Positions 24,522 to 31,824 of a stretch of DNA of 34,404 bases are shown here, piece by piece. Positions within the stretch are counted from its first letter, which is position 1. Every line of letters begins with the position of its first letter. The DNA lies in assembly GCA_016928995.1 (NCBI GenBank), contig JAFGJS010000027.1, forward strand, positions 1-34,404, written 5' to 3'. The translations under genes were made by a program, and so were the position numbers. A model generated the notes under the pieces. It made no database searches, was not told the DNA's origin, and saw only the letters and a list, made by a program, of their open reading frames with translations. The stretch comes from Candidatus Sumerlaeota bacterium. GTDB taxonomy: Bacteria; Sumerlaeota; Sumerlaeia; JAFGJS01.

Positions 24522-24845
24522 CTTGCCATGATCCTTTTCGAGTATTCAGCGCCGAGCGCTCGGAAAAACAATTTCATTTCGCAATGCATTGACCATACCC
24601 GATTCCATCGCCAATGCAACCGGAAAACAGGCTATGCGTCAATCGAACAGCGTCGATGATGCATTTCATACGTTCGATTTCCAATCGCCAAGCATCCGGC
24701 GCAGCGTAACGAAATTCGCCAAACATCAACAAGAATGATATATTTTGCTTGATGCAAGCCAGCATTCAGCCTATGACTTGTGTTCAGTCCGGCCGATTGC
24801 CGGGTTGCCGCTATTCATTATATCACGAAACGGAACGACTGACTG
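24522..24845. other. Divergent intergenic region between the lipoprotein operon and bamA
   Basis: These 324 bases hold the promoters of both directions. The perfect palindrome CCGAGCGCTCGG is at 24552-24563. A candidate plus-strand promoter, TTGCCG (24797-24802), 16 bases, TATATC (24819-24824), lies just before the GTG of bamA. TATATT occurs at 24738-24743. No coding frame is convincing. Confidence 0.4.
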
Positions 24846-27218
24846 GTGAGGATCCTATCATATTTCCCGCTTCGCGCACGCGCCGCGCTGCTGGCCCTGT
24901 GCCTGGCCGCCGCCGCTTACGCGCAGAACGCCATCAAGGTGGAAACCATCGTCTTCGAAGGCAACGCCCGCCTCGAAAGCATCGAACTGCTTAAATCCAT
25001 GCCGTTTAAACCCGGCGACGAGCTCGACCTGGCGCGGAAGACCGATCTGCTCAAAAGCATCAATGAGGCGCTCGCGCCGCTTGGTTATCTGGCGCTCGAC
25101 ATGCAGCACAGCGGCGGTGAAATTCGCATCACCCTGCGCGAAAGTCCGGAGCTGCTTAACATCCACGTCTCCGGCGCCAAGGCCATCAAGGAAAAAGACA
25201 TCATCAAGGCCGTCCCCTTTAAGGAAGGCGAGTTTCTGCCCATCGACGCGGAATTTCGTGCGCGCCAGGCCATCGAAAAACTTTACGAAGACGAAGGCTA
25301 CGAAGAGACCGAAGTCGAAGTGGAACTTGAAAAACTGGATTACGCCGGCGCCGAAGGCAAACAAAACCTGCGCATCAGCGTCAAGGAGACCGCGCGCCAG
25401 CGCATCAAAGACGTCAAACTGATCGGCAATGAAAACATCAGCTCCATGCGCATTCGCATGGTCATGGCGAACAAAGGCTCCTTCCTCTTTTTCAAGAACT
25501 ACTTCAACTCCCGCGAATTCGAGGAAGACCTGAAAAACATCGAACTGCTCTATCGCTCGCTGGGCTATCTGGATGTGAAAGTGGAGCGCGGCGAATTTGA
25601 AAAGGCCAAGGACGGCAGCTGGATCAGCCCCGTGATTCGCATCGAGGAAGGTCCGCGCTATGAAATCGGCTCGATCCGCTTCAGCGGATACCGCATCTTC
25701 GGCCTCGGCGAAATCCAGGAGCCTTTCCTCGAACTCCAGGGCCGCATCTACGACGCAAGAGAGCTCAGCCAGGCCATGGACGCGCTCAAGCGGCTCTATG
25801 GCGACAGCGGCTACATCGACGCCAGTTTCGCCACGGACGAAGAGCTCGACGACGAAAACAACATCGTGAACCTGAAAATCGATATCGAAGAACGCAACCG
25901 GGTGCAGATCCGCAACGTCTTCATCGAACGCAAAGAATACGAAGAACTCGACGTGGACTCCACCTGGTTCCATCGTCTGATGAATAAAATCTCGCCTCCG
26001 CTGAAGGAATCCCTGATCTACAAGGAAGCGGACCTTGAGCCGGGCGAGCCATATCGCACGATGGACGAACTCAAAGCCGAACGCCGGCTGCGAAGGCTGC
26101 GCATCTTCAAGACAGTCGACGTGGAGCCGGTGATCACTGATGATCCGGAACAGCGCGACGTCCGTATCTTCGTCGACGACCTGCTCGGCCGCTCCGTGTT
26201 GAACTTCGGCGTCGCATACAACGAAGAATCCGGCGGCGCGATCTTCCTCAGCTACACCGAAGCCAACCTCTTCGGCGAAGCGCGCACCTTGCGCCTGAAT
26301 TTCTTCCTCGGCGTCGAAACGCAAAACATCAACGTCACTTACAGCAATCCGTATTACCCGATGGAGGGCCTGCTGGAAGGCGGACTCATCCGCCGCGCGC
26401 TTGGCCGCGACGAGGATGATAACTTCTTCGACGAAGCGCGCAAACGCTACTCCCTGTCCTACTATCAAATCCAACGGCTCGAATACGATGAAGACCACGT
26501 CGGCGGCTCCATCGGCTACAGCGGCGACATCGACGAATTCCGCTCCAGCGGCGTCAACTTCACCCTCGAACACGTCAACCTGACGCGCGACAACCCGTTC
26601 ATCGGCTCCGACTTCGACAACAGCTACATCGTGGCCAAAGCAGGCCGGACCTGGACCTACGACAGCACCGACGACTTTTTCTTCCCCACGGAAGGCGTGG
26701 ACCGCGCCTTCACTGTCGAAGCGGGCGCGGCCGACGGAGCGCTGCTCAAGGCCAGCTGGGCCCATTCGAGCTACAAGCAGCTCGGCAGCCGCCTTGTCTG
26801 GTCGCGCACCTTCAAAGGCGGATTGCTGCCTTATGACGCGGACACCATCGGCCTGAGCGAACGCTTCTTCCTCGGCGGCGACAACGACATGCGCGGCTAC
26901 CAGTTCCGCGGCGCAGGACCGAAGGATCCCATGGATTCCGACGCGGCCACCGGCGGCGCCACAAAACTGCTATTCCAGAACGAACTGCGCTACCGCTTCA
27001 ACGACGGCGTCTACGCCCTCGGCTTCGTGGACATCGGCGCGCTGGGCGAAGGCGTCCTCAATCCCGATGCGCCGCGAGTCAGCGCCGGCGGCGGCATACG
27101 CATCCAAACCCGCCAGCCCATGCCCTTGCTGATCGGCATCGACCTGGCGCAATCCATTATCGACGAATCCGAAGACGAAACCCGATTCGTCCATTTCCGG
27201 CTAGGCCCCGCCTTTTAA
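24846..27218 (+). CDS. bamA: Outer-membrane protein assembly factor BamA (Omp85)
   Basis: This 790-residue protein inserts beta-barrel proteins into the outer membrane. A signal peptide ends near residue 26 (AAAYA-QN). Five POTRA repeats can be laid out at about 29-99, 102-180, 185-267, 270-348 and 352-445, followed by a 16-strand-type barrel to the C-terminal Phe790, the usual BamA ending. The lid-loop motif is present as MRGYQFRG (R683-G684-Y685). Start is GTG; the next in-frame Met is at residue 52, inside the first POTRA, and would remove the signal peptide. The ribosome binding site is poor (GGAACG). None of the usual neighbours (skp, lpxD, fabZ) is present, and the gene appears to stand alone. 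It proves a diderm cell plan. Confidence 0.93.
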   Translation: MRILSYFPLRARAALLALCLAAAAYAQNAIKVETIVFEGNARLESIELLKSMPFKPGDELDLARKTDLLKSINEALAPLGYLALDMQHSGGEIRITLRESPELLNIHVSGAKAIKEKDIIKAVPFKEGEFLPIDAEFRARQAIEKLYEDEGYEETEVEVELEKLDYAGAEGKQNLRISVKETARQRIKDVKLIGNENISSMRIRMVMANKGSFLFFKNYFNSREFEEDLKNIELLYRSLGYLDVKVERGEFEKAKDGSWISPVIRIEEGPRYEIGSIRFSGYRIFGLGEIQEPFLELQGRIYDARELSQAMDALKRLYGDSGYIDASFATDEELDDENNIVNLKIDIEERNRVQIRNVFIERKEYEELDVDSTWFHRLMNKISPPLKESLIYKEADLEPGEPYRTMDELKAERRLRRLRIFKTVDVEPVITDDPEQRDVRIFVDDLLGRSVLNFGVAYNEESGGAIFLSYTEANLFGEARTLRLNFFLGVETQNINVTYSNPYYPMEGLLEGGLIRRALGRDEDDNFFDEARKRYSLSYYQIQRLEYDEDHVGGSIGYSGDIDEFRSSGVNFTLEHVNLTRDNPFIGSDFDNSYIVAKAGRTWTYDSTDDFFFPTEGVDRAFTVEAGAADGALLKASWAHSSYKQLGSRLVWSRTFKGGLLPYDADTIGLSERFFLGGDNDMRGYQFRGAGPKDPMDSDAATGGATKLLFQNELRYRFNDGVYALGFVDIGALGEGVLNPDAPRVSAGGGIRIQTRQPMPLLIGIDLAQSIIDESEDETRFVHFRLGPAF

Positions 27219-27825
27219 CGCCGGATCGCATCCTGAAAAAAACGCACGCAATGGCGTCTTCGCTTGAATAAAAGGCGCAGCTTCGAGTATTGAATCTCCG
27301 GGCATTGCCCCATGCCCCGGGCGCATTATGGCTTTATCCAATGTCTTGCTCTTGCTCTTGCTCTCAATCGGATTCGAGTATCCGGGCCGGAATTTGGATC
27401 CAAATGGCTGACGCTGTGTAGAATAGAAATATCCGGATGCGTGAAGAGGAGGTTTATCCGAGCCAGAGCAAAAGTCCGAAGCATAAAATCCAGACAAACT
27501 TGAGTTGCGCCCCCCAGGCTACAGATCGCTGTAAAAATTCTTGCTCCCGCCCCTGCTCCTCCATACAATCATGCTGTTCGATCATAAGTCCGGCGCGCCC
27601 GTTCATGTGATCGCAGGTCTTTTATGTTCAAAGCCACGCGCTCCAGCGTAGCTTCTGTTTTCATGTCAAGCCGCCCCATGGACGGCAAGGGTTCGTCTCC
27701 GTTAAACCGCGAATCTATCGCCGTCGCGGATGAAAATCGCGCGCCGGCGGCTCGAAAGCCCGAAAACAGGGAAGTGAAAATAGCGTCATCATTCAAACGC
27801 GCACATCGTGCGCACTGCGGCGAAT
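27219..27825. other. Repeat-rich intergenic region downstream of bamA
   Basis: This 607-base stretch carries the MITE-like element copy B (27337-27480). A GGGCAT (27300-27305)/ATGCCC (27312-27317) hairpin lies in front of it, and a TTGCTC-like fragment at 27542-27560 resembles a lone element end. GCGCAC (27799-27804)/GTGCGC (27808-27813) form a hairpin just before the ADP-ribosylglycohydrolase. Short open frames exist on both strands but none has a ribosome binding site or a recognisable family. No clear terminator follows bamA. Confidence 0.5.
27337..27480. repeat. MITE-like dispersed element with terminal inverted repeats, copy B
   Basis: The left end TCCAATGTCTTGCTCTTGCT and the right end GAGCCAGAGCAAAAG are near-inverses. 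The interior block CAAATGGCTGACGCTG and the order of blocks match copy A at 1412-1556. The left end of this copy matches the inverted right end of copy A at about 24 of 27 positions. Confidence 0.6.
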
Positions 27826-28764
27826 ATGGCTTATCACAAACTCAGCACCGATTCGGAACACCGTCTCGCCCGGGCGAAGCGCTCGCTTGAAGGACTGTCC
27901 GTCGGCGACGCCCTGGGCGAACAATTCTGCCACGATGTCTCTGTTCAGCTCATCGCCCGCTGCCAGACGCCGCCGGGCCCCTGGTCCTGCACTGACGAAA
28001 CCGTCATGGCCAGCTGCATCGTCGAAATGCTCGAAGACAACGAGAGCATCGACCAGGAACTGCTGGCGGATTATTTCGCCGCGCATTACCTCAAGGATCC
28101 TTATCGCGGATACGGTTCCAGCATGCAGCTGCTGCTGCGCAACATCGCTGGCGGAGCATACTGGCGCACAGCCTCGCACGACGTTTTCGGCGCCGACGGC
28201 ACGGACGGCAACGGAGCCGCCGCGCGAGCGGCGCCTGTGGGGGCCTATTACGCCGACGACATCGACGCCCTGATCCACAACGCCCGTCTTTCCGCCGAAA
28301 TTACGCATAATAATCACGAAGCCGTCGCCGCCGCCATCGCCGTCGCCGCCGCGGCTGGTTTCGCCTGCAGCGCCGCCGGATTGCTCACGCCCGAAAGCGG
28401 CAACCACATGCTCCAGGTGACGTACGAACACACGCCGGAAAGCGAAACACGCCATGGCATCGCTCGCGCCCTGGAAATCAGCCGACACGAAACCGTGATC
28501 AACGCCGTGCGCGAACTGGGCAACGGCGCCCGCCTCACCGCGATGGACACGGCGCCCTTCGCCCTCTGGTGCGCCGCGAAACACATGGGGAATTTCCGCA
28601 AGGCGATCTGGGAGACTATCGAAGGACTCGGCGATCTGGACGCCAACTGCGCCATCGTCGGCGGCGTGGTGGCTTGCAGCATTCTCCCACAGGACTTCCC
28701 CCAGGACTGGCGCGCCAAACGAGAGCCCCTGCCCCGCTGGAAGACATTCGATATGATTGAATAA
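27826..28764 (+). CDS. ADP-ribosylglycohydrolase family protein (DraG-like)
   Basis: The ATG at 27826 gives 312 residues; a GTG at 27808 would add six but lies inside a hairpin. The fold is recognised by GLSVGDALG near the start, CTDETVM (the TDD metal motif, here TDE), the GNGAAARAAPVGAYY segment, ITHNNHEAVAAAIAVA and the C-terminal GDLDAN pair (D276 and D278 in the longer numbering). Members use two Mg ions to remove ADP-ribose from proteins, nucleic acids or small molecules. The second Asp of the first motif is Glu and the usual THxD is THNN, so metal binding may differ. No ADP-ribosyltransferase is adjacent. It appears to be a single gene. Confidence 0.82.
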   Translation: MAYHKLSTDSEHRLARAKRSLEGLSVGDALGEQFCHDVSVQLIARCQTPPGPWSCTDETVMASCIVEMLEDNESIDQELLADYFAAHYLKDPYRGYGSSMQLLLRNIAGGAYWRTASHDVFGADGTDGNGAAARAAPVGAYYADDIDALIHNARLSAEITHNNHEAVAAAIAVAAAAGFACSAAGLLTPESGNHMLQVTYEHTPESETRHGIARALEISRHETVINAVRELGNGARLTAMDTAPFALWCAAKHMGNFRKAIWETIEGLGDLDANCAIVGGVVACSILPQDFPQDWRAKREPLPRWKTFDMIE

Positions 28765-28871
28765 AGCGTTTCGGGAATTTTTCGCCGCCTGGAACGGAAC
28801 GCAACAAACCGCGGGAAAGACATTCAGCAGCTCCGAGTGAGAATTGCATTTTGTAGTTTCCTATCTATTAT

Positions 28872-28877
28872 TATAAT
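28872..28877 (+). promoter_or_regulatory. Candidate -10 element ahead of the unknown membrane protein gene
   Basis: A consensus TATAAT lies in an A+T-rich island 53 bases before the ATG at 28930, but no convincing -35 is seen at 16-18 bases. A second A+T-rich box (TTATATAAAT) is nearby. Confidence 0.3.
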
Positions 28878-28929
28878 GGAAAGATGGCTCATAGTTATAT
28901 AAATGGAATAAGACGCGCAGAGGCCGTTC

Positions 28930-29889
28930 ATGAGCGAAACGTACGACAATGGCGCGGCGGAGTCCGCGGCCGAAGAAAACAAAGCTATGGAATCCGGCGA
29001 GGAGAACGCGGCGCCGAAGGTTGAAAACGCCGCAGCCAAGCAGCCCAAACCCGATCCGGGATTCTGGGAATTGGCGGAGCGCACAGTCTCGCTTTGTCTG
29101 CGCGTCGGCGTGGTCGTCTGCTTTTTCGGCCTGGTTGCGATCTGGAGCTTCAAGCGGGATCAAGCGGAGCATCCTGCGATCGAGCTGGATCCCGCCGACG
29201 TGGCTTATTCCCAAAGCGACCAGGGGGCGTATTTCCAATACGGCGAACTGGACCCGGCGTTCATTTATCCCGGCATGGACAAAACCCAAAGCACTGCCGT
29301 GACCGTGGAAGGCCAGCGCGCCCATATCGGGCAGTTCATCACCCACGATTCGCGCCGGCGCGTATACAGCTATTACCAGAACAAGTGGGCCGGAAAAAAC
29401 TGGGAGATCGTAGAAGACAAAAGCGATAAAGACACCTGGAGGCTCAACGCCATTGACAGGGACAACGAAGTGCAGTTCACCGTAGCGATCCGCGATTACG
29501 ACGCCTTCAACACCCACGTGGCCTTCACTCGCAAGCCCTATACCGAGAAAGACGACAAAGGCGGCGTGAGCACAAGCATCGCGGACAGCCTGCTGCCCAA
29601 GCCGCGCGGCAGCAACGAAGCCTATGAAGTGGCGCCGGCGCCCGGATCGATCTGGGGCATCACACGCACCTATCTCCTCGCCGACGGACCGGATATCGCG
29701 TACAATTACTACACGCGTGAAATGCTGCGCATCGGCTGGAGCACCAGCCCGCTGCCGATCCGCGAGTTCGCTCCGGGCGGAAGCAGCCGCCACGCCATGT
29801 TCAAACTCAACGAATATTCCTGCATGTTTTCCGTCGAGCGCTGCGACGATCCGGCCTGGGGCTCCGTGGCGACATTCGTGATTTTCTAA
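28930..29889 (+). CDS. Unknown single-pass membrane protein with large extracytoplasmic domain
   Basis: This 319-residue protein has an acidic, Ala/Glu-rich N-terminal tail of about 45 residues, one membrane helix (about 54-73, after a basic-flanked segment) and a soluble domain of about 240 residues rich in aromatic residues (YSYYQNKWAGKNWEIVEDKS, IAYNYYTREMLRIGW). I do not recognise the family. The topology is probably N-in with the large domain in the periplasm. AGAGG lies 9 bases before the ATG. A strong terminator follows, so it is a single-gene unit. Confidence 0.75.
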   Translation: MSETYDNGAAESAAEENKAMESGEENAAPKVENAAAKQPKPDPGFWELAERTVSLCLRVGVVVCFFGLVAIWSFKRDQAEHPAIELDPADVAYSQSDQGAYFQYGELDPAFIYPGMDKTQSTAVTVEGQRAHIGQFITHDSRRRVYSYYQNKWAGKNWEIVEDKSDKDTWRLNAIDRDNEVQFTVAIRDYDAFNTHVAFTRKPYTEKDDKGGVSTSIADSLLPKPRGSNEAYEVAPAPGSIWGITRTYLLADGPDIAYNYYTREMLRIGWSTSPLPIREFAPGGSSRHAMFKLNEYSCMFSVERCDDPAWGSVATFVIF

Positions 29890-29902
29890 CATAATCGTCT
29901 TC

Positions 29903-29950
29903 AGCGCCGCCCGTTTCTTCCGATAAAATATGGGCATGGCGCTTTTTTAT
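29903..29950 (+). terminator. Rho-independent terminator after the unknown membrane protein gene
   Basis: AGCGCCGCCC (29903-29912) pairs with GGGC (29932-29935) and GGCGCT (29938-29943), with a two-base bulge. TTTTTT ends the hairpin (29943-29948). It begins 14 bases past the stop codon. Confidence 0.8.
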
Positions 29951-30040
29951 TGACCCGGACGCGCGCTTGGAGCATTGAATGCCCTACCAGCGCATCAGCG
30001 ACTTGGGAAGCACCGTAAACATACGACCGAGGTGGAGACA

Positions 30041-30493
30041 ATGTTTCACTTCGAAGGAAAACTGAATGCCGATGACGGCCTGGAGCCGCTGGCTGAAGAT
30101 CTGGAAGAGTGCGAGTGGCCTGTCGAACTCGTCCGCGAGGGCTTCGACCAAACATGCCTGCGCAATGGCAAAGGCTCTCCCGTTGAACTTGAAATGGATC
30201 CCGCCGGCGGGGCCGAATTCATTTTCGAAGGGACGATTCACTCCAATGACGAAGAAGAAGCGATCGCGCTGATCCAATCCTTCTCCGATTGCCTCGCCGA
30301 AGCCGACGCTTCGCATCGCATCGACCTTTTCGATGAGGACGACCGCCGGATTGACCGCTTCGTTTACCTCTGGTTGGACGACGAGGATGACGAGGACGAC
30401 GAGGACGATGAAGAGGATGAGGACTACGAAGACGACGATACGCTGGACGACGAGGACGACGATTACTTCGACGACGAAGACGATGATGGCTGA
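30041..30493 (+). CDS. Small hypothetical protein with polyacidic tail
   Basis: The start ATG at 30041 is preceded by GAGGTGGAG (30029-30037); the frame remains open upstream to 29975 but without a ribosome binding site. The 150-residue product has a globular part (1-112, with AIALIQSFSDCLAEAD and IDRFVYLW) and a C-terminal tail made almost only of Asp and Glu, encoded by repeated GAC/GAG/GAA triplets. I do not recognise a family. Acidic tails often bind basic proteins, nucleic-acid-binding partners or metal ions. The gene lies 24 bases before the TIM-barrel epimerase gene and may be co-transcribed with it. Confidence 0.75.
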   Translation: MFHFEGKLNADDGLEPLAEDLEECEWPVELVREGFDQTCLRNGKGSPVELEMDPAGGAEFIFEGTIHSNDEEEAIALIQSFSDCLAEADASHRIDLFDEDDRRIDRFVYLWLDDEDDEDDEDDEEDEDYEDDDTLDDEDDDYFDDEDDDG

Positions 30494-30517
30494 CGCCACG
30501 GTGAACGGAAGGAAACG

Positions 30518-31348
30518 ATGACTGAACCGTTGAACGATCTCTCACGGCTTTGCATTCATACGATTACGACCAAAAACTGGAATCTGGAACAGGCGATTGA
30601 AGGCTACGTGCAGGCCGGCGTGCCCGGCGTCACAGTCTGGCGCCAATGGCTCGACGGCATCGGCGCGCCGCGCGCCGGCGAGCTGCTGCGCACATCCGGC
30701 CTCGACGTCGTCAGCCTCTGCCGAGGCGGTTTTTATGTCGCCGACACCGAGGCCGGCCGCAGCGAAGCCGTAGACGACAACCGCCGCGCCATCGACGAGG
30801 CCGCCGCCATTGGCGCGCCGCTCGTTGTGCTTGTCTGCGGAGCGCAACCCGGCGTGCCCCTGCTCGATGCCCGCGGCATGATCCGCGACGGCATCGAAGC
30901 CTCCCTGAGCCACGCCACCCAGTGCGGTGTGAAGCTCGCCATCGAACCCCTGCACCCGATGTACGCCGCCGACCGCTCCGCGATCAACACCATCCGCCAG
31001 GCCAACGACATGGCCGAGGCCATCGGCAGCCCCCATTGCGGCGTCGCCGTGGACGTCTACCATTTATGGTGGGATCCGGAACTGGAAAGCGAAATCCGGC
31101 GTTGCGGCGAGGCCGGACGGCTCTTCGCGTTCCACGTCTGCGACTGGCTCAGTCCCACGCGCGACCTGCTCAACGACCGCGGCCTGATGGGCGACGGCTG
31201 CATCCCTATCCGCCAGATCCGCGGCTGGGTCGAAGCGACGGGCTTCCACGGCTACAACGAAGTGGAAATCTTCAGCGACGAACTCTGGCGCCTCGATCCC
31301 GCCGACTTCACCGGAAAAATCAAAACCGCCTACCTCCAGCACGTCTAA
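30518..31348 (+). CDS. Sugar phosphate isomerase/epimerase (xylose-isomerase-like TIM barrel)
   Basis: This 276-residue AP_endonuc_2-type barrel has the expected metal ligands: E143 (AIEPLHPMYA), D179 and H182 (VAVDVYHLWWDP), H206 (FHVCDW) and E250 (NEVEIFS). Such enzymes isomerise or epimerise sugars or inositol derivatives using a divalent metal. Relatives also act as 3-keto-sugar or hydroxypyruvate-type isomerases, so the substrate is open. GGAAGGAAA is just ahead of the ATG. It follows the acidic-tailed protein gene after 24 bases. A catabolic role for exported or imported sugars is possible. Confidence 0.88.
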   Translation: MTEPLNDLSRLCIHTITTKNWNLEQAIEGYVQAGVPGVTVWRQWLDGIGAPRAGELLRTSGLDVVSLCRGGFYVADTEAGRSEAVDDNRRAIDEAAAIGAPLVVLVCGAQPGVPLLDARGMIRDGIEASLSHATQCGVKLAIEPLHPMYAADRSAINTIRQANDMAEAIGSPHCGVAVDVYHLWWDPELESEIRRCGEAGRLFAFHVCDWLSPTRDLLNDRGLMGDGCIPIRQIRGWVEATGFHGYNEVEIFSDELWRLDPADFTGKIKTAYLQHV

Positions 31349-31408
31349 GCGCCGCCGCATCTCTCACTTCAGATACGGAGGCTAATCTTTTTAATCATGA
31401 CTCCTTAT

Positions 31409-31532
31409 CAGCGCTGAAAGCGCTGCGTAATTCAGCCCAGACCAAAGCGTAGGCCGCTTGCGGCCGTGAGCGCCGGCCTGGGTATGCGGATAAAAACATC
31501 CCAGGCTGGCTGGATTTTTGCTCTGCAAAAAT
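31409..31532. repeat. Cluster of stem-loops downstream of the epimerase gene
   Basis: Three hairpins lie in a row: CAGCGCT-GAA-AGCGCTG (31409-31425), CCCAG/CTGGG (31436-31482) enclosing GGCCG-CTTG-CGGCC (31452-31465), and ATTTTTGC-TCT-GCAAAAAT (31514-31532). The block resembles dispersed repeat DNA common between genes in large bacterial genomes, and no frame through it is convincing. It forms part of the 476-base gap 31349-31824. Confidence 0.6.
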
Positions 31533-31606
31533 CATGACAGCCGTGTTTTGCAGTTTCGAAGATTAAGAAAGTTGCGCCCTTAACGTGCAGCTGAAGGATT
31601 TCTCGC

Positions 31607-31634
31607 TTGCAACCCAACTCCGTTATCGTATAAC
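31607..31634 (+). promoter_or_regulatory. Candidate sigma-70 promoter for the beta-helix protein gene
   Basis: TTGCAA (31607-31612), 16 bases, TATAAC (31629-31634; 5/6). The start near 31641 gives a leader of about 184 bases that includes the CACAGCCG palindrome. Confidence 0.35.
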
Positions 31635-31689
31635 CTATTTGTATCGCCGAAAGATCCAGGCCGGGCGCCATTCATGAATTTCAGATTGA

Positions 31690-31806
31690 ACGGTACTCGA
31701 AATTCTTGCCGCATCCATAGCATGTGGCACAGCCGCCCTCGGCTGTGAACCTGTTTCATTCGGCAAAAACTTTTGTGAACTGATTTTATGGCGCCGTTTT
31801 TAATGT
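31690..31806 (+). repeat. Dispersed repeat with complete CACAGCCG palindrome, copy 3
   Basis: The start ACGGTACTCGAAATTCTTGC and CATGTGGCACAGCCGCCC match the unit at 8714-8815. Here the full palindrome CACAGCCGCCCTCGGCTGTG (31728-31747) is present. The end, GGCGCCGTTTTTAATG, is shared in degenerate form with copy 1. It ends 18 bases before the start of the beta-helix gene. Confidence 0.65.
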
Positions 31807-31824
31807 GGTTGATGGAAGGATCTA

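Noticed and set aside
24858-26765. 635-residue open frame antisense to bamA
   Set aside because: It mirrors the codon bias of the strongly supported BamA frame, is dominated by Val/Phe/Asp/Ala and shows no family features or ribosome binding site.
27569-27796. 75-residue minus-strand frame divergent from the ADP-ribosylglycohydrolase
   Set aside because: Its composition is not absurd, but there is no ribosome binding site, no recognised family, and it lies in repeat-rich DNA. I left it out for lack of support.
31409-31532. CRISPR-like array
   Set aside because: The palindromes differ from one another and are not regularly spaced identical repeats.
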